From Myxococcales bacterium (GTDB lineage: Bacteria > Myxococcota_A > Polyangia > Polyangiales > Polyangiaceae): DNA of 48,099 nt. The notes below the pieces were generated by a model, which saw only the letters and a list, made by a program, of their open reading frames with translations, ran no database searches and was not told the DNA's origin. The stretch covers positions 1-48,099 of the forward strand of contig JACPVJ010000130.1 in assembly GCA_016191785.1 (NCBI GenBank). The letters run 5' to 3'. The translations under genes and the position numbers were made by a program. Below, piece by piece: positions 31,731 to 43,285 of the stretch (positions are counted from its first letter, which is position 1; each line of letters starts with the position of its first letter).

Positions 31731-34464
31731 CCCCGCCCCCGTCGTGGACCAGCGGCGGTGGCACGGTCTCGAGCGGCACCCAGCGACGCTGACTGAACAC
31801 GGCGCCGGCCTCTTCTTCCAGCTCCGCCACCGACTGCGCGCGCACGTGATAGGCCGCCAGCGTCGCCAGCGCATCGTCCAGGTCGCCCAGCATGGCAGCC
31901 AGCGCGGCGTGCCGCGTCCGGGGTCGACCCTGCAAGTAGGCCTCGGCCCGCTCGACGCGCTCGCTCGGCGACAGGTCGTCGACCACCAGCCGCAACAGGG
32001 CCCGGGGCTCGTCCTTCGCGCTCAGCATCAGCGCGTCGATGAACTCCAGGGCGTTGGCGCGCATGCGCTTGTCGTCGGACTGGAGCAAAAAGTAGACGCT
32101 GCGCAGATCTTCGTTCTTGTGCAGCATCTGCAGAACGCGAAAGGCCCGCTCGCGCGCCTGTCGCTGCTTGTCGGCGATCAGCCCGGCCAAGAGCCGCTGG
32201 CTCGCGCGGGCGGCGTCGGGAACGACGGCGTCCGGGTCGAACGCGGCCTCGAGCGCCGTGAAGCGCAGGGCTTCGAGCAAATTGCGAATCAGCTCGGCCT
32301 CGAGTCGCGGGCGATCGACCTTGACGCCCTCGTTGCGAACCAATCGCCCCAGCGCCCGCAGCGCCCGAAACCGCACCAGGCCCGGAAGATCGGCGGCCAA
32401 TGCGTCGAACAGCAGCTTGGCCGCCCGCTCGCCACCCACCTCGCCGATGGCGCGCGGCAGCTCGCGCCGGATGCGGGGCGAGAGGGCGGCGTCGGTCAGC
32501 GCCGCTTCCAGCGCGTCGAGCGCACGGTCGCCGAAGCCAGCCAGTGTCTGCACGACCCGCGCGCGATGGCGTGGCACATCGAGGCACCGAATCAGAAACG
32601 GGAGATCCGCGGTCGAACCCATGGCGCCCAGGGCCGCGATGGCCACGTCGGCCACCTCGACCTCTTCGAAGCGAGCCAGGCGCTGCGCGAGCCGCGAGAA
32701 CGCCACGTCTTTGCGGTCGGCGATGGCGCCCGCCAGGGCGGCGCGCGCGTGCTGGCAATCGGGCGTGTCGCCGGCCAGCATCCGGCAGATCTCCGGATCT
32801 TCTTCCGGGTGTTCGTCGCCGGCGCGGCTCAGGCGCTCGACCGCCAAAAATGCCCTCAGCGCGCCGGTGGCTCTGGCCATCTGCGGCAGCTTGCCGAAGC
32901 GTCCCAAGGCTCGCACCGCCGCGGTCACGACGCGTTCGGACGGATGGTCGAGCAGCTTCTGCGCCAGCGGGACCCAGTCTTCGCGCCGGGCCTCTGGCAC
33001 GACCTCCAGCGCGCGCAGCAAGACCTCTTCTCGATCGTGGTAGAGGATCAAGGCTGGGATGAGTCGCGAGCGCTTCGCGTCCGCGAGCAGGTTCATCGCG
33101 GCCAGAGCCCGCGCCGGGTCGGGGCTCGAGAGCGCCTCGATCACCGTCTCGGCGGCCCCGAGATCCAGGTCGTCCAGGTTCAGCTCGGCGGCGTCGACAC
33201 CGCGCCCCAAGGACTGCCGGAACAGATCCAGGTACGGTCGGCGGAGCATCAAGGCAGTGACGACCCAGGTGAGCGAGAGCGCGATCACGCTGGCAGAGAG
33301 CACCCGAGGCGTCGCGAGATCGAAGCTGGCAAGCGCCAAGAGCGCGGCCGCGCCCAGCGCTTGGCTCGAGCGCCCGAGCACCGAATCGATGAGCGGCTTG
33401 GCCCGGTCGCGCAGCGCCGGGTCGAGCGGCAGGTAGAGCAGCTCGGCCGACACCCGGTGCAGCGAGTGGCGCAACGCGCCGTCGGCGCCCCGGGTGAAGA
33501 GCAGCGCCAGGAAGCTGCCGCCCAAGAGCAGCACCCCCGCCGAGCCCAGCGCGAGGGACAGCGGCAACACCGCCAGCGCGGTGGCCACGCCGAAGCGCCG
33601 GAGAATCCGGCCCGCCAAGAGCAGCTGCACCGCGAGCGCCGCGGTGTTGAGCGCGCCGTAGTAGCGCGCGAAGAACGGGCCGAGCTCTTCCTTCGGTAGG
33701 CGCGCGGCCGCCTGGCTCTTGAACAGGTAGTCGAGCAAGAGCACCGCCAAGGTCGAGCTGACCACCAAGATCGCCACGCGGCGCACGTACCCGTGCTCGG
33801 CCAAGAGCCGAGCGCTGCCGCCGAGCGCGGGCGCGGGCGAGAGGTCGCGCGGCGCGGTCGGTTCGGGCTCCGGGGTCTGCGCGACCACGGCCGCGGTCCC
33901 CAACGCCAAGACGCACGCCGCCAAGAGCAGGCTACCCACGGGCAAGAGCGCGAGCAGCCCGACCGCCATCGCCGAGCCGACCACCGCGCCGAGCACGCCG
34001 CCGGCCGAGATCGCAGGGAAGAAGCGCTTGCTTTGGGCGCTGGTGAAGGCCTCGCCGGCGAACAGCCAGAACTGCACCACGCTGAGCGAGCCCGCCAGGG
34101 CGCTCCACACGTACAAACCGATGGCGAGCCCGGCAGTGACCGGACGGAAGTTGAACCAGGTGGTCCCCAGGGCGAAGAGCGCCAGCGTCACCACCAGCGC
34201 GTTCCGCCTGCCGAAGCGCCGGATGAACCGCGCATTCAGGTCGGTGAGCCCGAGGCCCAGCGCGGCCACCAGCAAGTACACGATGGGCAGGCGCGTCGGC
34301 GCGAGCTGCCCCAGGAACAGCGCGTCCCGCGCGGTCTCGAGCAGGCTGTGGGCCGCCACCAGCCCAAACAGGGTGCTGGCCGCGATCAGCAGCGGCCCAC
34401 GCTCCCCCGCGCGCAGGTCGATCAGCGAAAAACGCGGGGAACGCTTGGAATCGACGGCGGTCAC
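31723..34464 (-). CDS. Npt1/Npt2-type nucleotide carrier-like membrane protein with HEAT repeats
   Basis: A 913-residue inner-membrane protein. Residues about 20-430 hold some 12 membrane segments in the MFS-like ATP/ADP-carrier (Tlc/Npt) fold (SLLETARDALFLGQLAPTRLPIVYLLVAALG, FWLFAGEAFTSAQSKRFFPAISAGGVLGA). From about 450 on come HEAT-like helical repeats (RVVTAAVRALGRFGKLPQMARATGAL, VADVAIAALGAMGSTADLPFLIRCLD). Whether it moves nucleotides is not shown; free-living bacteria use this architecture for unknown cargo. It starts at the GTG at 34464, divergent from the small membrane protein gene, and overlaps the cNMP gene. Confidence 0.85.
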   Translation of the reverse strand: MTAVDSKRSPRFSLIDLRAGERGPLLIAASTLFGLVAAHSLLETARDALFLGQLAPTRLPIVYLLVAALGLGLTDLNARFIRRFGRRNALVVTLALFALGTTWFNFRPVTAGLAIGLYVWSALAGSLSVVQFWLFAGEAFTSAQSKRFFPAISAGGVLGAVVGSAMAVGLLALLPVGSLLLAACVLALGTAAVVAQTPEPEPTAPRDLSPAPALGGSARLLAEHGYVRRVAILVVSSTLAVLLLDYLFKSQAAARLPKEELGPFFARYYGALNTAALAVQLLLAGRILRRFGVATALAVLPLSLALGSAGVLLLGGSFLALLFTRGADGALRHSLHRVSAELLYLPLDPALRDRAKPLIDSVLGRSSQALGAAALLALASFDLATPRVLSASVIALSLTWVVTALMLRRPYLDLFRQSLGRGVDAAELNLDDLDLGAAETVIEALSSPDPARALAAMNLLADAKRSRLIPALILYHDREEVLLRALEVVPEARREDWVPLAQKLLDHPSERVVTAAVRALGRFGKLPQMARATGALRAFLAVERLSRAGDEHPEEDPEICRMLAGDTPDCQHARAALAGAIADRKDVAFSRLAQRLARFEEVEVADVAIAALGAMGSTADLPFLIRCLDVPRHRARVVQTLAGFGDRALDALEAALTDAALSPRIRRELPRAIGEVGGERAAKLLFDALAADLPGLVRFRALRALGRLVRNEGVKVDRPRLEAELIRNLLEALRFTALEAAFDPDAVVPDAARASQRLLAGLIADKQRQARERAFRVLQMLHKNEDLRSVYFLLQSDDKRMRANALEFIDALMLSAKDEPRALLRLVVDDLSPSERVERAEAYLQGRPRTRHAALAAMLGDLDDALATLAAYHVRAQSVAELEEEAGAVFSQRRWVPLETVPPPLVHDGGGGG

Positions 34465-34534
34465 GATCGAGGGCTCGAGCCAGCCCCCTGACGAAGCGAG
34501 GCTGATTCGCTAGACTTAGTACCCTGAGCCCGCA

Positions 34535-34894
34535 ATGGAATCGACCACTGCCGTCAATCTGAGCCCCGCCTGCCGCACGCGCAGCCTGCTATTCGGCGTG
34601 ATCGCTCTGGCCGGCAGCCTGCTCTTGGCCACGGTCTTGGCCAAGCTCGGCGTGTACTGGGCCTGGCGCCTGCTGCTGATCTTGCCGTTCCTCTTCGCCG
34701 CGCACGGCTTTCTGCAGGGCCTCTACGGCACCTGAAGCCACAAGGCGTCGCGCGGTCTGCGCGAAACGGACGAAGGGCTCGAGCCGATCATCGCCCCGGA
34801 CCGCCGCGAACGAGTTCGCCGACGCGGTCGGGTGATCAACGCCTGGGCGTGGGCCCTGGCGGTCGTGGTGACCGCGCTGTTCGCGCTGAGCTGA
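34535..34894 (+). CDS. Small membrane protein with in-frame TGA, probable selenoprotein
   Basis: The conservative frame (34535-34735) encodes 66 residues with two membrane segments, ending FLQGLYGT-TGA. In the same frame, with no other stop, 52 more codons follow: a polar segment (SHKASRGLRETDEGLEPI, then DRRERVRRRGRV) and a third hydrophobic helix (WAWALAVVVTALFAL), ending at TGA 34892-34894. GC at third positions of the extension is 44/52, as in real genes here. From memory, similar small myxobacterial membrane proteins read ...TC...A.RG.R... at this point, so TGA replaces Cys. The extended gene stops 2 nt before the convergent GNAT gene, matching other convergent pairs. The function is unknown. 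The alternatives are a nonsense mutation or sequencing error. Confidence 0.65.
34733..34764 (+). other. In-frame TGA with fdhF-like SECIS hairpin
   Basis: TGA (34733-34735) is followed by stem CGCGC (34749-34753), loop GGTCT (34754-34758) and GCGCG (34759-34763), with T34748:A34764 extending it. Counting the U of UGA as 1, the loop G and U are at 23 and 24, and the codons GGT CTG are the eighth and ninth. This is the same placement as in the E. coli fdhF SECIS as I recall it. The bulged U at 17 of fdhF is not present; a paired U is at 16. Confidence 0.55.
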
Positions 34895-34896
34895 CC

Positions 34897-35369
34897 CTAC
34901 AGCTCCCGCGCATACCAGGCGTTGCAGCCGAAGTGCCCGGTGTGGCCCTCGGGCTTGGGCAGGCGACAAAACCCGTTCTGCTCGTACAGGCGACGCGCCT
35001 CGTGCATGTTCTCGAGCGTCTCGAGGTACATCCGGCGGAAGCCACAGCGCTTCGCCTCGGACAGGCAGACCGACACGAGCTCACGACCGAAGCCGCGGCC
35101 CCGGGCGATGGGCAAGAGGTACATCTTGCGGAGCTCGCAGGTATCGTCGCTCCCGCCCTCGAGCGGGGCGAAGCCGCCGCCGCCGACCACGCGCCCGTCG
35201 AGCTCGACCACCCAATAGCGAGTGCGGTCTGCCGAATAGGCGCGGCTCATGAAGTCGACCTCCGGGTCGTTGATCGCGTACCCCTCGCCCGCAGCGCCGA
35301 AGCTGGGCATCACCTCGCGGATCACCGCCGCGATGGCCGCGTCGTCTCGGGGCTCGATGGGTCGCAGGC

Positions 35370-35373
<4 letters not shown>
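34897..35373 (-). CDS. GNAT-family N-acetyltransferase
   Basis: A 158-residue cytoplasmic acetyltransferase. The acetyl-CoA-binding motif is visible in RKMYLLPIARGRGFGRELVSVCL (R-G-x-G-x-G type), with the preceding beta strands in RYWVVELDGRVVGGGGFAPL and the C-terminal YLETLENMHEARRLYEQNGF. The acceptor substrate is unknown. Its GTG start overlaps the TGA of the S9 peptidase gene (GTGA), so the two are probably translated together. It converges with the small membrane protein gene. Confidence 0.9.
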
Positions 35374-37391
<2,018 letters not shown>

Positions 37392-37397
37392 GTGCCC

Positions 37398-37403
37398 GGT
37401 GTA
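37398..37403 (-). promoter_or_regulatory. -10-like element before the S9 peptidase start
   Basis: Minus strand GCTACACC: TACACC lies 6 nt before the ATG at 37391. It lacks the final T of the usual TAnnnT. Confidence 0.3.
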
Positions 37404-37448
37404 GCCTCGCGGCCGCCGGATCGGAAGCGTGAGCGCAGCTGCGCCCGG

Positions 37449-37477
37449 TTGACGCGCACCGGGCTCGTGGGCTACGG
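37449..37477 (+). promoter_or_regulatory. Sigma70-type promoter of the small Cys-rich lipoprotein gene
   Basis: TTGACG (37449-37454), a 17-nt spacer and CTACGG (37472-37477), then a leader with GGGAGG before the ATG at 37517. This is the clearest leadered promoter in the window. Confidence 0.45.
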
Positions 37478-37516
37478 CTCCGCCGCGCGAGATTCGCGCA
37501 CGGGAGGACGACGACG

Positions 37517-37924
37517 ATGATGGTGGGACGAGCACTGGGTGTGGTGGTGTTGGCTTGGGCGTTCGCGGGCTGCTCCGCGGCCATGGACGGGCCGGCGGAC
37601 GAGACCACGGGTGACGAGGCACAGGGGCTCAGCTGCGCGGCCTTGACGTGCGCTGCGAACACCACCTGCGTCGAGCACGGCAACAGCGCCAAGTGCGTGC
37701 CGATCTCAGACGACCCCTGCGCCGTCGTGCGCTGCATGGCGGGCACCCACTGCGTGGCCCACGGCGGGACGGCCGAGTGCGTGGCGGACTCGACCTGCGA
37801 GTGCAAGGGCCCGGCGCCGATGGGGATGAACTACCTGTGCAGCGACGCCGTGACCGTCGCCGGTCCGGCGTGCGTCCAGGCCAGCAAGAACAAGTGCAGC
37901 TGGCAGATCATCAGCTGCCCCTGA
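37517..37924 (+). CDS. Small Cys-rich lipoprotein, function unknown
   Basis: A 135-residue exported protein. The signal MMVGRALGVVVLAWAFAGC ends in lipobox FAGC. The mature part holds two EGF/follistatin-like Cys units (LTCAANTTCVEHGNSAKC and VRCMAGTHCVAHGGTAEC), then a third Cys-rich part ending KCSWQIISCP. GGGAGG lies 10 nt before the first of two adjacent ATGs. It is probably a disulfide-rich surface protein. Its stop is back to back with the TPR gene stop (shared TGATCA). Confidence 0.8.
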   Translation: MMVGRALGVVVLAWAFAGCSAAMDGPADETTGDEAQGLSCAALTCAANTTCVEHGNSAKCVPISDDPCAVVRCMAGTHCVAHGGTAECVADSTCECKGPAPMGMNYLCSDAVTVAGPACVQASKNKCSWQIISCP

Positions 37925-40900
37925 TCACAGAAGGCCGATCCGGCGGCGCAGCGCGAACGCGGCATCGCTGACCCAGAACCGAAGCAGGTCGTGGGTCAGC
38001 GCGATGCCCTGAGCCAGCGCCGCCCCCCGCAACCCGGCCAAATCGCCCTCCATGCGGCGGACCATGGCAACGGACGCCGGCAGGTCGTCCGCCAAGAGCA
38101 CCGCGACGCGAGAGGCGATCTTCTTGTGCTCGAAGGACCACTGCTCCCAGTCGAGCCGCGGCGCCGCCATGAACGCCGGCGCGTGCTCTTCCAGCGCGCG
38201 GCGCGCCCGGCGCGAGAGGGCCTTCTGCACCCGCTTGGCGTGCTGGGTCAGGAAGTCTTCGTCGGCCTGCCCCGCCCCGAAGCTCGGATCGAGGACCCGA
38301 CCGGCCGCGAGCATCAGCAGGGCGACCTCGGTGGGGGCAAGGCGGCCAAGGGCGTGGGCGCCGCGAGCGAGCAGGGCCAGCGGGCGCGCGAACAAGAAGA
38401 CCTGCTCGGACTCGCGCAGCGTGGCGACGTGGGCCGGCACCAGCAGGCCCGGCGGATCGGTCAGCTCGATCTCGAGCATGCCCGCGTGGGCGCGGTGCAG
38501 GTAGAGGTCGAACTCGAGCGGGCCGAAGACGCCGGCGACGCGATCGGCCAGCTGTTTGAGCGGGTGACCGGAGCGGGTGGTGATGCGATCGCGCGAGCTG
38601 ACGCCCCAGCGCTCGAGCTCGGGTGGGTGGATCTTGCCCACGTTCTCGCTGAGCGCAGCCAGCACGCCCAGCGCCGGATCCGAGCCCCGTGCGTCCACGC
38701 CGCGGAACGCCGTCTCGTCGAACGACAGCGGGCGCGACCGCGAGAAATGCGAGGGCCGCGCGGCGACCGTGGCCTTCTCGAGATCGCTCGCGAACCCCAG
38801 CGCGACCAGCGGGGCCATGGCCAAGGTGGCCTCGTCCGTACGCTTCAGACCCTGGAAGCACTCGAGGATGGCGCTCCAGGTCTCGATCTTGGTCACGTCG
38901 GTCTCGAGCAGGCGGCGAAGCTCGATCAGCGCCTGGGGGAAGTGCCCTGAGAGCCGGAGCCGCTTCGCGAGCTCGGTGCGAAGCGCCGGGTTCTCGGTGT
39001 CGGCGGCCAGGGCGCGCTGCAGGGTGTGTAGTGCGCGATCGACCAGCTCCATCTCGTCGGCGAGCACCTGGGCGACCTCGAGCTGAATCGCCGAGCGCTT
39101 GCGGGGGTCGCTCGGCGCCTCGGAATAGCCGCTGAGCGCGCCGATGTAGTAGTCCCAGCGTGGGTCTTCACCCAGCAGCTTCTGCTCGATCAGCAGATCT
39201 TTGAACTCGGCGGCGATGGTGCCCTCGGTGCCGACCAAGCTGACGGCCTGTTCGTAGGCGTTGGCCGCCGCGTCCAGGTTCTTGTTCTGGCGATTGAGCC
39301 GCGCCAAGAGGCTGAGGGTCTCGGCGCGCTCCTTGTTGGAAGACGCCACGCCCACCAGCTCGGCGGCGGTGTTGGCCGCGGCGTCCATCTGCCCGCGCCG
39401 CATCTGGATCTCGAGCACGCGGGTCAGCGCCTCGCGGTTCTTGGCGTGAAGCGCCAGCACCCGCTCCAGGCTGACCAGCGCCCGCGCTTCGTCGCCCAGC
39501 TCGTCCTTCAAGACTCGCGACAGCATCAGGTGCGCGGCGATCTCGATCTCGGGCGGCGGGTTCGCGGCCAGGGCCTGCTTGAGCCGATCCACCGCCTCGG
39601 CCCACTGCTTGTCCCGCGAGTACAGGTCCCCCAGGCGCATCAAGGTCGGCACGTGCCGCGGCAGGTATTCCAGCGTGCGATGCAGCGCGGCGATGGCGGC
39701 CGGCACGTCGTGCTTCTCGTCGGCCAAGATCTCGGAGACGTCGAGCCACAGGCTCGCCATGCGCTCGCGGTCGGTGGACCACTGCGCGGCCTGGCAGAGG
39801 GTGTCGAACAGGCGATCGAACTCGCGACGCCCGCTCAACAGGCGACGGATCTCGACCGCCGCCTCGAGGCTGTCGGGGTGCTTCTCGAGGGCGGCCTCGA
39901 GGGCCATCACCGCGCCCTCGACGTCGCCCTGGGCGAGGAGCCCGTTCGACGCCTTGACCAGCAGGCCGGCCCCGAGCCCCTTGTCGGCGAGCACCCGGAA
40001 GGCCAGCTCCGCGGCCTCGCCCAAGAGACCGGGCTCCTGGCTCTGGTCGGCGATGCGCGTCACGCCCAGCGCCGCCGCCAGGTTGTCGCGATCGCGCCCC
40101 AGAGCCGAGCGGAACGTGTCGAGAGCGCTGGGGTCGCCGAGCGCCTCGAGGGCCTCGGCCAGCCGGGTCTGGTGCACCGCCGCCAGCGCCGGCGACGAGA
40201 GCGTCGCGCCGAGCTTGGCGTCGACGTGGGTCAAGAGCTGCACGTCGCCGCTGTCCAGGGCGATGCGCTCGAGCGCGTACAGCGCGCCGGGATCCGACGG
40301 CGAGAGCTGGAGCACCGCGATGTAGGCCGCCCGAAGCTCTTCCGGCTTGCCGACGCCTCGGATCTCTTCGAGGCGTGCGAGCTCTTTGAGGGCTGCCACG
40401 CGGGCGCCCGAATCCGCGAGCACCCGCGCCTCGGTGGCGTAGACGCGCGCCAGCGGCTCCCAGGCGCCGACCTCGGTGTAGAGCGGCTCGAGCGCGAGCA
40501 GCGCGCCGAGGTGCGACGGATCCCGGGACAGGACGGCCTCGAACGCTTCGAGCGCCCGGCGCGTGTCCCCCAGCTCGTCGCGATAGAGCTCACCCTGCCG
40601 GAAGAGCGCCACCATGGCCATGGCCGGGTCCGTGGCGCTCGCCACCTCGCGCGCCAGATCTTCGCCGAGTCGGCGATACTCCTTGGCGAGGGTGAGCAGG
40701 CGGGAGCGACCGTCCGCGGCGGGCCGGAACTCGGGCACGGCCAAGAGCGCCTGCTCGTACGCCGCCAGCGCCCGGTCGGGCTGCGCCAGGCGGTTCTCGT
40801 AGACCTCGCCCAGGTGGAAGGCCGCACGCGCACGCTCGGCCGGATCTTTCAGGCCCGACAGCTCGAGCTCGATCAGCTTCACCAGCTCGGCCCACTGGCC

Positions 40901-43198
40901 GCGCTCCGCGAGCTTTCGCTCCAGCGCGTGCAGGGCGGGCTGATGGAACGGATCGGCGTCGATCGCGCGGCGGTAGAAGTTGATGGCTTCCTCGTCGCGA
41001 CCGATGCGCTCTTCGGTGAGCTCGCCCATCTTGTAGAGCAGCGCGGCGGCGGGAACGCCCTTGCCCGCGACCTCGAGCTCACGCTTGTAGGTGTCGAGCA
41101 GATCTTCCCAGCGGCCGGCCTGGTAGTAGAGGCGACCGAGGCTGCTGAGGGCGGGCTGATAGCCCCGGTCGAGCTCGATCACGTGCTTGTAGCGGCTGAG
41201 CGCGCTCTCGAGATCGCCCAGGCAGTCTTCGTAAACCTCGCCGGCGCGGTGGTGCAGCATCACCGCCTGGCGCTTGTCGCCGGACTTCTCGGCCTCGAGC
41301 TCGAGGGCCCAGACCAGCTCTTTGTACTTGCCGGCGCGCTCGGCGGCGCGCTGCACCGCGTGGATCCCGCCCACGTGGCCGGGCGACACCTCCAGCACAC
41401 GCTTGTAGGCGCCCATGGCGTGGGCCGGCGAGCCCAGGGCGTCTTCCCACACCCTGCCGATCTTGAAGAGGTAGGTGATCTTGGTCTCGACCTCTTTCGC
41501 GTCGTCCACCGCACGCTCGAACAGCTCGACCAGCTCTCGCCACTTGCCGGCCTGCTGATAGATGCGAGACAGCGCCTTGAAGCTCGCGGTGTACCCCGGC
41601 AAGAGACCCAGGGCGCGGGCGTGGTGGGCGGTCGCGTGCTCGACGTTGCCGAGCCGCTCTTCGTAGATGGCGGCGACGCGGGCGTGGGCGCTGGCCTTAC
41701 GGGCGGCATCTGCGGTGGACCCGGCCTCGGCCAGGTGCATGCCGATCAGCTCGGCCCAGTTCTGCCGGCGAGTGTAGATCTTGCCCAGCGCCTGGAGCCC
41801 GGGGAGATAGGTCGGGTCCAGGGCCAGGGCGCTCGAGAACCAGGTGATGGCCCGGGCCTCGTCGCTCAGGCGCTCGTCGGAAATCTGCCCGATCCGGTGC
41901 TGGATGCCGACCCTCTCGGCGTCCGACCGCGAGAGCTCGGCCAGCCGCTCGAGCACCGTCGCCAGGGCGTCCCACCGCTTCAGCATCTCGTACAGACGCG
42001 CCAGGGCCTCGAGCACCATCGGCTCGTTCGGCAGCTCGCTGGCGGCGCGCTCGAAGGCGCTCAGCCCTTCGTCCACGTGGCCGAGCCGATCGACCAGCAC
42101 GCGCCCCATGCGGTAGTAGGCCATCGCGCGGACGTTGGCGTCGCCCGCTTGCTCGGCCTCGCGTTGCAGCACGAAGGTGAGATCGCGCCAGCGCTGGTGG
42201 GCATAGTGCAGGCGCTTGAGCGCCTCGAGCGCGGCCGGGGCCCGGGGATCGAAGCCCAGCGCTTCGTTGTACAGCTCGGTGGCGGTGCGGCTGTCACCCT
42301 TGCGCGCCTCGACCAGGCGCGCCCGCTCGACCAGCAGCGCGGCGCGGTGACGGGCGTCGCCGGACACGGCGTTCGCCGAGCGCTCGAGGGTCTTGTCGAG
42401 GGCGTCCCAGGCCTTGGCCTGGGTGTCCACGCGCTCGAGCGCCTTCAAGTACGAGGCGTTCTGCCCGTCGAGCTCCACCGCGGCCGCGTACGCGTCCCGA
42501 GCCTCGCGCTTCTGGGCGAGGTGATCTTCGAGGACGCGCCCCTTCTCGTAGAAGAGCTGGGCCTTGAGCGTCGGCTCGGAGAGGTAGCGCGCCTCGGCGT
42601 CGAACAGGGGTAGCGCGGCGTGGAAGCTCTTCTTGGCGCAGAGCACGCGCCGCGCACCGCGCAGGGTGGGCACGTGATCCGGACACGTTGCGTACGCCTT
42701 CTGGTAGTGATCCGCGGCGTTGGCCAGCTCGCCGAGCGGCGACTCGTACAGCCGCGCGATCTCGAAGTGCAACCTGCCGACGCGCAACGGCTCGCGCTCT
42801 TTGGCGAGGTCGGCTTCCAGCTTCTTGAGGGCCCGCTGCGCCCAGACCGGCGACTCGCTGGGGGTCGTGGTGCCCAGGCCCGCGTTGGTCTTCAGGTGCT
42901 CACGCGGCGCCACGGCCGCCGGCGGCGGGGACTGCGGCAAGGGCGGCGGAATGGACTTCGGCGCGGTGGGCCGCGGGGTCGCGGTGGCCGAGCCCACAGC
43001 AACGGGGGGCGGCACGACCCGCACCGAGCCGCCGGTCGCCGGCGTCGTGCCCGATGGGCGGCGGGGCGGTGGCGGCACCGCGGACTTCGGTCCCGACCCT
43101 GGTGGGGCCGGGGCCGGGGGCCGGCGCGGCGGCGGCGGCACCGAGCGCTTTCCTACGGCGGGTGGATCCTTCTTCCCCGAGTCGTCGTTCGCAGCCAT
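37925..43198 (-). CDS. Giant Pro-rich TPR-repeat protein
   Basis: A 1757-residue protein, no signal peptide. Residues 1-120 are Pro-rich (VPPPPRRPPAPAPPG, VPPPPRRPSG), suiting SH3-like or flexible binding. Residues about 125-1440 consist of tandem TPR helices (YEEQALLAVPEF-, AYERVLEVSPGHV-like, many A-x-Y and G-x-L-Y patterns). The last ~300 residues form a different domain (HFSRSRPLSFDETAFRGVDARG..., LYLHRAHAGMLEIELTDPPGLLVP, LMLAAGRVLDPSFG) that I do not recognise. It is probably a cytoplasmic scaffold. It is divergent from hutU (87 nt) and converges with the small lipoprotein with no base between stops. Confidence 0.9.
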   Translation of the reverse strand: MAANDDSGKKDPPAVGKRSVPPPPRRPPAPAPPGSGPKSAVPPPPRRPSGTTPATGGSVRVVPPPVAVGSATATPRPTAPKSIPPPLPQSPPPAAVAPREHLKTNAGLGTTTPSESPVWAQRALKKLEADLAKEREPLRVGRLHFEIARLYESPLGELANAADHYQKAYATCPDHVPTLRGARRVLCAKKSFHAALPLFDAEARYLSEPTLKAQLFYEKGRVLEDHLAQKREARDAYAAAVELDGQNASYLKALERVDTQAKAWDALDKTLERSANAVSGDARHRAALLVERARLVEARKGDSRTATELYNEALGFDPRAPAALEALKRLHYAHQRWRDLTFVLQREAEQAGDANVRAMAYYRMGRVLVDRLGHVDEGLSAFERAASELPNEPMVLEALARLYEMLKRWDALATVLERLAELSRSDAERVGIQHRIGQISDERLSDEARAITWFSSALALDPTYLPGLQALGKIYTRRQNWAELIGMHLAEAGSTADAARKASAHARVAAIYEERLGNVEHATAHHARALGLLPGYTASFKALSRIYQQAGKWRELVELFERAVDDAKEVETKITYLFKIGRVWEDALGSPAHAMGAYKRVLEVSPGHVGGIHAVQRAAERAGKYKELVWALELEAEKSGDKRQAVMLHHRAGEVYEDCLGDLESALSRYKHVIELDRGYQPALSSLGRLYYQAGRWEDLLDTYKRELEVAGKGVPAAALLYKMGELTEERIGRDEEAINFYRRAIDADPFHQPALHALERKLAERGQWAELVKLIELELSGLKDPAERARAAFHLGEVYENRLAQPDRALAAYEQALLAVPEFRPAADGRSRLLTLAKEYRRLGEDLAREVASATDPAMAMVALFRQGELYRDELGDTRRALEAFEAVLSRDPSHLGALLALEPLYTEVGAWEPLARVYATEARVLADSGARVAALKELARLEEIRGVGKPEELRAAYIAVLQLSPSDPGALYALERIALDSGDVQLLTHVDAKLGATLSSPALAAVHQTRLAEALEALGDPSALDTFRSALGRDRDNLAAALGVTRIADQSQEPGLLGEAAELAFRVLADKGLGAGLLVKASNGLLAQGDVEGAVMALEAALEKHPDSLEAAVEIRRLLSGRREFDRLFDTLCQAAQWSTDRERMASLWLDVSEILADEKHDVPAAIAALHRTLEYLPRHVPTLMRLGDLYSRDKQWAEAVDRLKQALAANPPPEIEIAAHLMLSRVLKDELGDEARALVSLERVLALHAKNREALTRVLEIQMRRGQMDAAANTAAELVGVASSNKERAETLSLLARLNRQNKNLDAAANAYEQAVSLVGTEGTIAAEFKDLLIEQKLLGEDPRWDYYIGALSGYSEAPSDPRKRSAIQLEVAQVLADEMELVDRALHTLQRALAADTENPALRTELAKRLRLSGHFPQALIELRRLLETDVTKIETWSAILECFQGLKRTDEATLAMAPLVALGFASDLEKATVAARPSHFSRSRPLSFDETAFRGVDARGSDPALGVLAALSENVGKIHPPELERWGVSSRDRITTRSGHPLKQLADRVAGVFGPLEFDLYLHRAHAGMLEIELTDPPGLLVPAHVATLRESEQVFLFARPLALLARGAHALGRLAPTEVALLMLAAGRVLDPSFGAGQADEDFLTQHAKRVQKALSRRARRALEEHAPAFMAAPRLDWEQWSFEHKKIASRVAVLLADDLPASVAMVRRMEGDLAGLRGAALAQGIALTHDLLRFWVSDAAFALRRRIGLL

Positions 43199-43271
43199 GG
43201 CTCACGCGACGAAAGACGCTACCACGCCGGACCCGGGGCCCGGAGCCTCCCTTTTTTCGGGGCGAGCGAGC

Positions 43272-43277
43272 TATGCT
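43272..43277 (+). promoter_or_regulatory. -10 element TATGCT of hutU
   Basis: GCTATGCT ends 8 nt before the ATG at 43286 and there is no Shine-Dalgarno, so a leaderless transcript is likely. The following CCGCGCCC-ATG is nearly the same as at the gene at 46393. Confidence 0.45.
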
Positions 43278-43285
43278 CCGCGCCC

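Noticed and set aside
39446..42613. 1055-codon plus-strand frame opposite the TPR gene
   Set aside because: It is the complement of the TPR repeats; the regular TPR pattern is on the minus strand.
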